The notes below the pieces were generated by a model. That model was given only the letters and a program-made list of their open reading frames with translations. It ran no database searches and was not told where the DNA came from. A stretch of DNA of 10,630 nt from NCBI GenBank assembly GCA_910579145.1, contig CAJTTQ010000071.1, forward strand, positions 1-10,630, written 5' to 3'. Each line of letters begins with the position of its first letter. Position 1 is the stretch's first letter. The stretch comes from an uncultured Eubacterium sp. (GTDB taxonomy: Bacteria; Bacillota; Clostridia; Lachnospirales; Lachnospiraceae). Made by a program: the position numbers and the translations under genes. This document shows positions 6,147-10,630 of the stretch, piece after piece.

Positions 6147-6994
6147 AAAGCAGTCCCTCCTGTCATTAAAACGATCAGATCGTCAATATTTCCATTTTCG
6201 ATTACGGTATCACGGTAGTTCTCAATATAGAATTGCTTTTGGTCCGTGAGGCAGCGGTAGCCGTAGGTTTCCTTCCTGTATCGCAGGATGTATTGTTTAT
6301 CTATGGATTGAAACTGTTCCGGGGTCAACTTGAGAAGCGCGTAGCTTCCGAGCAGCAGATCGATTTCCTCGTGAAGCGCGATCTTACCCTCGTGTATCAT
6401 GTAAAAATCATCGCACAGGCCCTCAAGGTCGGAGGCGATGTGGGAACTGATCAGAATGGAGCGGGAGTCATCTTTTTCCATGTAGGCCCGCAGAAGATCC
6501 AGTAGTTCATCCCGCGCGACCACATCCAGTCCGACCGTCGGTTCATCCAGGATCAAAAAATCCGCCCGGTGGCTTAAAGCCACGAGGATCTTTAGCTTTG
6601 CTTTCATCCCCGTGGAAAAATCCGAAACATTTTTATCCAGTGGAAGCCCAAATTTCCGGCATTGGGAAATAAATCCGCCATTGTCATATTTCTTGTACAT
6701 GGCACCTAAAATGTGCGAAATATCTGAAATTGTTAAGTTCCCGCTGAAACCGGAATTTGATAGGGCAACACCGAGCCGCTGCTTATCCGCCGCGGTCAGT
6801 GCCGTCGCACTTTTGCCAAATAGCTCGATCTCACCGCCATCGAGATGTATTAAATTTAGTATTGCTTTAAACGTCGTGCTTTTTCCTGCTCCATTCTGCC
6901 CGATCAGGCCGGTGATGCAGCCTGGACGAACTTCCAGGGAACAGTCAAGCGTAAAATCGTCATAATTTTTTTTGATATTTTTTACTTTAAGCAT
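6143..6994 (-). CDS. ABC transporter ATP-binding protein
   Basis: A 283-residue nucleotide-binding subunit. Walker A GQNGAGKST is at residues 32-40; the signature region is DFSTGMKAKL (about 125-134, a variant of LSGG in which STG replaces SGG); Walker B FLILDEP is at 146-152; the switch His185 lies in LISSH. The C-terminal 70 residues are an accessory extension after HEGKIALHEE, common in YtrB-like exporter ATPases. I chose ATG 6994 because AAGGAGAGG (7001-7009) precedes it; a longer reading from 7057 would overlap the GntR gene and lacks a ribosome binding site. It is transcribed between the GntR regulator (37-base gap) and its partner permease, and likely powers export through the permease. 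Confidence 0.92.
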   Translation of the reverse strand: MLKVKNIKKNYDDFTLDCSLEVRPGCITGLIGQNGAGKSTTFKAILNLIHLDGGEIELFGKSATALTAADKQRLGVALSNSGFSGNLTISDISHILGAMYKKYDNGGFISQCRKFGLPLDKNVSDFSTGMKAKLKILVALSHRADFLILDEPTVGLDVVARDELLDLLRAYMEKDDSRSILISSHIASDLEGLCDDFYMIHEGKIALHEEIDLLLGSYALLKLTPEQFQSIDKQYILRYRKETYGYRCLTDQKQFYIENYRDTVIENGNIDDLIVLMTGGTAL

Positions 6995-7000
6995 ACGATT

Positions 7001-7009
7001 CCTCTCCTT
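7001..7009 (-). promoter_or_regulatory. Ribosome binding site fixing the ABC ATPase start
   Basis: On the minus strand AAGGAGAGG lies six bases before ATG 6994 and rules out the longer alternative start at 7057, which has no such site. Confidence 0.75.
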
Positions 7010-7031
7010 AATAAACTGTCGGCAAACTTTT

Positions 7032-7406
7032 TTAAATCTGGCCCATGAGTATTTCAAATATGGTCTGGATTTCTACATCGGTCAACCCGTTTTTTCTACC
7101 TTTGGCGATCGCCTGTTCCAAATCCCGCTCCACTTCCTTCTGCCACTCTTCTTTGATACGGCTCTGATTCGCGGCGGAGATGAACGTTCCCTTTCCGTGG
7201 ACGGTTACGGTAAAACCCTCCTGTTCCAGATTGTCATACGCCTTTTTCACTGTGAGGGCGCTGATCTTCAATTCTTTTGACAATCCCCGCACAGAGGGAA
7301 GCAAGGTGTTTTCTGTCAGTTCGCCATTAATGATCGCGGTCTTTACCTGTTCCATGATCTGCTCGTAAATGGGAGTCATGGAAGTATTATTTACGATAAT
7401 ATGCAT
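7032..7406 (-). CDS. GntR family transcriptional regulator, YtrA subfamily
   Basis: A 124-residue protein. Residues about 10-76 are a GntR winged helix: PIYEQIMEQVKTAIINGEL, then LPSVRGLSKELKISALTVKKAY and the wing GKGTFIS. The remaining 48 residues are a short helical tail (EVERDLEQAIAKGRKNGL) rather than a large ligand-binding domain. This architecture is the YtrA subfamily, whose members typically repress an adjacent ABC transporter operon and their own gene. The gene is first in the minus-strand operon, 37 bases ahead of the ATPase. A GAGG lies eleven bases before the ATG, a rather long spacing. The strong promoter and three 10-bp repeats at 7465-7500 are the likely site of autoregulation, by inference. 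Confidence 0.9.
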   Translation of the reverse strand: MHIIVNNTSMTPIYEQIMEQVKTAIINGELTENTLLPSVRGLSKELKISALTVKKAYDNLEQEGFTVTVHGKGTFISAANQSRIKEEWQKEVERDLEQAIAKGRKNGLTDVEIQTIFEILMGQI

Positions 7407-7464
7407 ATCATTTTTAACCTCAATTCATTTTGTTGTTACGTGGGTGGGTGCGCATTCCCTTTGT

Positions 7465-7494
7465 GTATAACAGTATATAACAGTCTATGACAGT
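7465..7494. repeat. Three tandem 10-bp repeats, candidate GntR operator
   Basis: GTATAACAGT (7465-7474), ATATAACAGT (7475-7484) and CTATGACAGT (7485-7494) are head-to-tail copies of NTATRACAGT. The repeats cover the -10 and the whole spacer of the minus-strand promoter and end at the -35, so a bound protein would block RNA polymerase. The 10-bp period places the copies on one face of the helix. Assignment to the GntR protein is inferred from position. Confidence 0.65.
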
Positions 7495-7500
7495 TGTCAA
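7472..7500 (-). promoter_or_regulatory. Near-consensus sigma-A promoter for the GntR-ABC operon
   Basis: On the minus strand TTGACA (7500-7495), a 17-base spacer and TATACT (7477-7472) give a perfect -35 and a five-of-six -10 at ideal spacing. Its distance to the GntR start is about 65 bases. Such strength fits a promoter that is normally held down by a repressor. Confidence 0.75.
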
Positions 7501-7533
7501 GTTTTTTTGTCTCCAGGTTTTAAAAAATGTTTG

Positions 7534-7562
7534 TTGCAGCCAGTTTATTCTTTTAGTATAAT
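7534..7562 (+). promoter_or_regulatory. Promoter of the two-component system genes
   Basis: TTGCAG (7534-7539), a 17-base spacer and a perfect TATAAT (7557-7562). The start codon of the response regulator is 83 bases downstream. The leader holds a weak inverted repeat, CATGAAA (7587-7593) and TTTCATG (7612-7618), too open to be a terminator. The divergent GntR promoter is about 35 bases away. Confidence 0.55.
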
Positions 7563-7645
7563 CATAAGATAGTGTGAAGTCGGAAACATGAAAGAATGCA
7601 AAAGCAGCGTTTTTCATGAAAATGTTTGTATGAATGGAGGAAAAA

Positions 7646-8074
7646 ATGAAACTACTGCTGGTGGAGGATGAAAAGCGGATGGCGCAGGCGCTCATAGAAC
7701 TTCTGCGCCAGGAGCATTATGAGGTGGATCACTGCGCGGATGGCAATACGGCGATGGACGCGATTGAGACGAATGTTTATGACGTCATCGTTCTGGATGT
7801 CATGCTGCCAGGGAAAAATGGCTTTGAGATTGCCGGAAAAGCACGGAAGAATGGGATACGCACGCCAATCCTCATGCTTACGGCAAAAAGCGGTCTGGAA
7901 GATAAAGTCGAGGGACTTGACAGCGGCGCGGACGATTATCTGACAAAACCGTTTATGACCGAAGAATTGCTCGCCCGCCTGCGCGCGCTTGTCAGGCGGA
8001 ATATGCGGTACTCGTACTGCTTTGGATCGGAACGCTTTGTGTCATTTACGCGTGCAGTTACTACGAGGTGTTAA
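7646..8074 (+). CDS. Response regulator receiver domain, truncated: DNA-binding domain missing
   Basis: A 142-residue product. Residues 1-118 are a complete OmpR-type receiver: acidic pocket Glu7-Asp8 in LLLVEDEK, phospho-acceptor Asp51 in VLDVMLPGKNGFE, Thr79 in MLTA and Lys101 in LTKPF, ending in ELLARLRALVRR, the usual last helix. OmpR-family regulators continue for about another 100 residues as a winged helix. Here the reading passes from VRR into NMRYSYCFGSERF and a stop at 8072-8074, which is an out-of-frame reading of the histidine kinase membrane helix. The protein should accept phosphate but cannot bind DNA itself. The start is fixed by GGAGG (7636-7640) before ATG 7646; an ATG at 7634 lies on the wrong side of that site. 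The loss looks like a deletion rather than a natural single-domain CheY-type regulator, because the junction cuts into the kinase. Confidence 0.8.
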   Translation: MKLLLVEDEKRMAQALIELLRQEHYEVDHCADGNTAMDAIETNVYDVIVLDVMLPGKNGFEIAGKARKNGIRTPILMLTAKSGLEDKVEGLDSGADDYLTKPFMTEELLARLRALVRRNMRYSYCFGSERFVSFTRAVTTRC

Positions 8075-9225
8075 ACCGCAACCGTGAAATGCTCGAACGG
8101 CACGTCAGACTATACCGGCTGGTGAGGGGGCCTGTGGTGCCAGACATTCCCGGGAATCCACCCTTACCAGACAGGGGGGAGAAGCACTTTGAAAATTCGC
8201 CGGCCTACCGCCTGTCTACGTTTTATACGGTGGCAATTTCCAAAAGCGCCGATCATGTTCTCGATGTGGATAACAGCCAGACGGAAGTTTACGGTGATGA
8301 TGAACTCGTGGAGATTGCGAGGGAGATTATAAACAGCGGCAGGCGGGACGGCATAAAAAGAAATCTGATCTACCGGCTGGAGGACAAGGGAAGCTATTTA
8401 CTGGTTGCGTTTATGGACAATACGGTTGTGCGGGAGAGCATGACGACTCTATTCCGGTACACGCTTATTTTCGGGGGATTGGTCATTCTTGCCCTGTTTT
8501 TTCTCACCGTTTATCTCGCGAGACGGATCGTGCGGCCGCTGGAGGAGAGTTATGAGAAGCAGAAGCAATTTATATCCGATGCCGGCCACGAACTGAAAAC
8601 GCCGGTATCGGTCGTCTATGCCAATGCGGAACTTCTTTCGCGGGAAATCGGAGATAACCAGTGGTTATCCAATATCCAGTACGAGAACGGCCGGATGGGA
8701 CTTTTGGTCGGCCAGCTGTTAGAGCTGGCCCGCACGGAACAGGTTACACCACAGATGGAACGATTGGATTTCAGCCGTCTCGTCGGGGGAGAGGCGCTTC
8801 CGTTTGAGAGTGTGGCGTACGAAAAAGAGATGCCGCTCTGGTGTGAGATGACGGAGGGACTATTTGTAAACGGGAACGGCGCGCAGTTAAAGCAGCTTGT
8901 GGCCATATTACTGGATAACGCGATCGAGCACGGTGAGAGAGGAAGAGAGATCGCGCTCATACTAAGGGCAGAACGTAACAGCGCGGTCTTATCGGTGGTC
9001 AATGCGGGGGATGAAATCCCGCCGGAGCAGCGAAAACAGCTTTTTGAGCGGTTTTATCGTATGGATGCGGCGAGAAATGGGGACGGGCAGCACTATGGAC
9101 TCGGCCTCTCGATCGCAAAGGCGATCACGGAAGTGCACGGCGGCAGGATCCATGTGGAGTGCGCCGATGGCAAGATCAAATTTGTGGTCCGGGTTCCGCT
9201 CAATGAAAAGAAAGAGATTCAATAA
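8068..9225 (+). CDS. Sensor histidine kinase, 5' truncated
   Basis: Read from GTG 8068 the product is 385 residues. An extracytoplasmic sensor region (about 1-128), a membrane helix (YTLIFGGLVILALFFLTVYL, 131-150) and a short linker precede the dimerisation box DAGHELKTPVS with phospho-accepting His174. The ATPase domain has the N box LLDNAIEH (281-288), VNAGDEI (a G1 box without the usual Asp), the F box LFERFYRMD and the G2 box GLGLSIAK. The family's first membrane helix is present upstream in the same frame at 8005-8061 (AVLVLLWIGTLCVIYACSYY), but no ATG, GTG or TTG exists in this frame between the stop at 7918 and GTG 8068. The GTG has no Shine-Dalgarno and overlaps the regulator's stop. 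So the gene has lost its true start; if translated from GTG the sensor region would lack its N-terminal anchor. It normally would pair with the preceding regulator. Confidence 0.8.
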   Translation: MLNRNREMLERHVRLYRLVRGPVVPDIPGNPPLPDRGEKHFENSPAYRLSTFYTVAISKSADHVLDVDNSQTEVYGDDELVEIAREIINSGRRDGIKRNLIYRLEDKGSYLLVAFMDNTVVRESMTTLFRYTLIFGGLVILALFFLTVYLARRIVRPLEESYEKQKQFISDAGHELKTPVSVVYANAELLSREIGDNQWLSNIQYENGRMGLLVGQLLELARTEQVTPQMERLDFSRLVGGEALPFESVAYEKEMPLWCEMTEGLFVNGNGAQLKQLVAILLDNAIEHGERGREIALILRAERNSAVLSVVNAGDEIPPEQRKQLFERFYRMDAARNGDGQHYGLGLSIAKAITEVHGGRIHVECADGKIKFVVRVPLNEKKEIQ

Positions 9226-9308
9226 AAGTTCAAGTTTCCTTCTGTACAATGGGATCATCAAAGTGCAGGAGGATTTTTTTGTCATTCCTGTGCGGAAAGG
9301 AGAACTAG

Positions 9309-9980
9309 ATGGATTATCGACACGAATGGAAATACGAATTGGACCACGGCAGCCTGCTGGCAGTCCGCCAGCGGCTGTCAGCGGTGGCGAAAAGGGATTC
9401 TCATGCGGTTGGTGGCATATACCGCATCCGCAGTCTGTATTTTGACAATGCTGACGACAAGGCGCTCCGGGAAAAAATAGACGGCGTCAACCGGCGGGAA
9501 AAATTCCGGTTTCGCTATTACAATGAAGATCCCTCATTTATCCGGCTGGAAAAGAAGAGTAAGGTCAATGGGCTGTGCCGGAAAGAAAGTACTGTTTTGG
9601 ATCGGGAACAGGTTCAAGCGCTTTTGGACGGAGATGATACCTGGATGCTTCCCAGCGGGGATGAACTGGTAAAAGAACTTTATGTGAACTGGAAGAAACA
9701 ATTGCTGCGTCCGAAAGTAATCGTAGATTACGTGAGGGAGCCGTTTGTCTACGCGCCGGGTCATGTGCGGGTGACGCTGGATTCAAATATACGGACCGGG
9801 ATGCGCTGGGAGGAATTTTTAAACCCAGCCGCTCTAACGCTCCCGACAGGAGGGACGACGGCCGTTTTGGAAGTAAAATGGGATGAATTCCTGCCAGATA
9901 TCATCCGGGATGCTGTCCGCACGGGCGGCTGTCTGGCCGGGGCATTTTCCAAATACGCGGCCTGCCGGATTTATGGATAG
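9309..9980 (+). CDS. VTC domain (polyphosphate polymerase-type) protein
   Basis: A 223-residue protein starting MDYRHEWKYEL, the typical opening of the bacterial VTC domain, related to the tunnel-fold catalytic subunit of the yeast vacuolar transporter chaperone. Tunnel-lining basic and acidic motifs are in order: YRIRSLYFDN, NRREKFRFRYY, RLEKKSKVNG, RPKVIVDYVREPF, RVTLDSNIRTG and VLEVKWDEFLP. The length suits a stand-alone bacterial VTC protein and no residue appears missing. Whether it makes polyphosphate is not established for these short bacterial members. AAAGGAGA (about 9296-9303) is its ribosome binding site. It lies 83 bases after the histidine kinase; that gap holds a second AGGAGG (about 9268-9273) with no clear gene. 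The context with a DUF4956 protein is recurrent in Clostridia, often with a CotH-like protein, which may lie outside the window. Confidence 0.85.
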   Translation: MDYRHEWKYELDHGSLLAVRQRLSAVAKRDSHAVGGIYRIRSLYFDNADDKALREKIDGVNRREKFRFRYYNEDPSFIRLEKKSKVNGLCRKESTVLDREQVQALLDGDDTWMLPSGDELVKELYVNWKKQLLRPKVIVDYVREPFVYAPGHVRVTLDSNIRTGMRWEEFLNPAALTLPTGGTTAVLEVKWDEFLPDIIRDAVRTGGCLAGAFSKYAACRIYG

Positions 9981-10069
9981 TGTGAGAGTCGGATGGTGCG
10001 AAATGAGGTGCGGGATTTGTTTTGAAAGTAAGTAGTAGAAAATAAGAGAGATCAGAATGGAGGATTCAT

Positions 10070-10630
10070 ATGACGTTTCAGGATATTTTTAAATCAAGTT
10101 TTATGGAGCGCGTCTCGAGTATCAGTATATTGGATATGGTGCTGGCGCTCGTACTGGCATTTGGTATCGGTATGTTTATTTTCTTTGTCTATAAAAAGAC
10201 GTATCAGGGAGTGATGTACTCATCCAGTTTTGGCACGACTTTGATCGCGCTCACGATGATCACGACCGTCGTGATTCTGGCGGTAACTTCGAATGTAGTA
10301 CTTTCGCTCGGAATGGTCGGCGCGCTCTCGATCGTTCGGTTCCGCACGGCGATCAAAGAGCCGCTTGACATCGCGTTCCTGTTTTGGTCGATCGCTGCCG
10401 GCATCGTACTGGCGGCCGGGATGCTGCCGCTTGCCGTGTTTGGAAGCGCGCTTGTCGGCGTGATCCTTCTCGTATTTGTAAACAGAAAACCTCACTTCAA
10501 TCCGTATATCGTCGTGCTTTCCTGTGAAGGAAGCGAAAGTGAGAAGAGGGCGAGGGAGTTTCTCGGTTCGCGGGTTCAAAAGTGTGTGGTGAAAAGCAAA
10601 ACGGCACAAAAAGGCGCTGTGGAACTAAAC
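10070..10630 (+). CDS. DUF4956 family membrane protein, 3' end outside the window
   Basis: The first 187 residues are visible, with no stop before the window edge. GGAGG at 10059-10063 precedes the ATG. Hydrophobic segments are seen near residues 20-42 (MVLALVLAFGIGMFIFFVY), 56-76 (LIALTMITTVVILAVTS), 107-124 and 126-144. Between the second and third is the conserved SLGMVGALSIVRFRTAIKEP motif that identifies DUF4956. A soluble C-terminal domain starts at about NRKPHFNPYIVV. Most of a roughly 220-residue family protein is present. Function is unknown; the frequent pairing with VTC proteins suggests a joint role at the membrane in polyphosphate- or envelope-related chemistry, by inference. The 89 bases before it (9981-10069) show no terminator, so it is probably cotranscribed with the VTC gene. 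Confidence 0.85.
   Translation, partial: MTFQDIFKSSFMERVSSISILDMVLALVLAFGIGMFIFFVYKKTYQGVMYSSSFGTTLIALTMITTVVILAVTSNVVLSLGMVGALSIVRFRTAIKEPLDIAFLFWSIAAGIVLAAGMLPLAVFGSALVGVILLVFVNRKPHFNPYIVVLSCEGSESEKRAREFLGSRVQKCVVKSKTAQKGAVELN

Noticed and set aside
6995..7057. N-terminal extension of the ABC ATPase
   Set aside because: It overlaps the GntR gene, adds residues outside the family, and ATG 6994 has a strong AAGGAGAGG.
7420..7695. Minus-strand 91-codon reading across the divergent promoter region
   Set aside because: Ser/Phe-rich with no recognisable motif, and it spans both promoters and the response regulator start.
10220..10609. Minus-strand 129-codon reading
   Set aside because: Antisense of the DUF4956 gene; Arg/Asp-rich shadow translation with no ribosome binding site.

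Overview
The window looks like chromosome from a low-to-mid GC Firmicute, most likely a Clostridia/Lachnospiraceae-type gut anaerobe. This is inferred from strong AGGAGG-type ribosome binding sites, genes packed with ATGA overlaps, a GntR(YtrA-like)-ABC operon, and a two-component system followed by a VTC-domain protein and a DUF4956 protein, a neighbourhood I associate with that group. No RNA genes, CRISPR array, insertion sequence or phage genes are visible.

Region 1 (about 1-1060, + strand, AT-richer than the rest) is a decayed accessory patch. It holds the 3' part of a gene that breaks off near 243-267, a glycine-zipper protein (244-954) that begins directly at the break and appears to have lost its N-terminal part, and a short tail fragment (968-1053) interrupted at a T7 tract. 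Region 2 (1140-3489, + strand) holds an AlbA_2/Schlafen-type ATP-binding regulator with an in-frame VTEK repeat, then a translationally coupled HAD phosphatase and ArsC/Spx-family protein. A long hairpin at 3505-3543 ends this group, and the genes after it run in the opposite direction.

Region 3 (3575-7406, - strand) reads, in transcription order, as a GntR regulator, an ABC ATPase, an ABC-2 permease and an AraC regulator, probably one operon, then a separately promoted alpha/alpha-toroid (prenyltransferase/squalene-cyclase-like) protein. A near-consensus promoter lies upstream of the GntR gene and is overlaid by three tandem 10-bp repeats, a good candidate for its operator. Region 4 (7534-10630, + strand) is divergent: a response regulator, a sensor histidine kinase, a VTC-domain protein and a DUF4956 membrane protein that runs off the window.

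The most striking observation is at about 8000. The response regulator receiver domain is intact, but its DNA-binding domain is absent, and the sequence passes directly into the first membrane helix of the histidine kinase in another frame with no usual start codon. This looks like one deletion that removed the C-terminal half of the regulator and the extreme N-terminus of the kinase. The break at about 243-267 has the same character. Two gene-to-gene deletion scars within 10 kb are either real lesions or assembly collapses, and reads across both would settle it. I see no clearly new multi-gene system. The glycine-zipper patch is the part whose function is least known.
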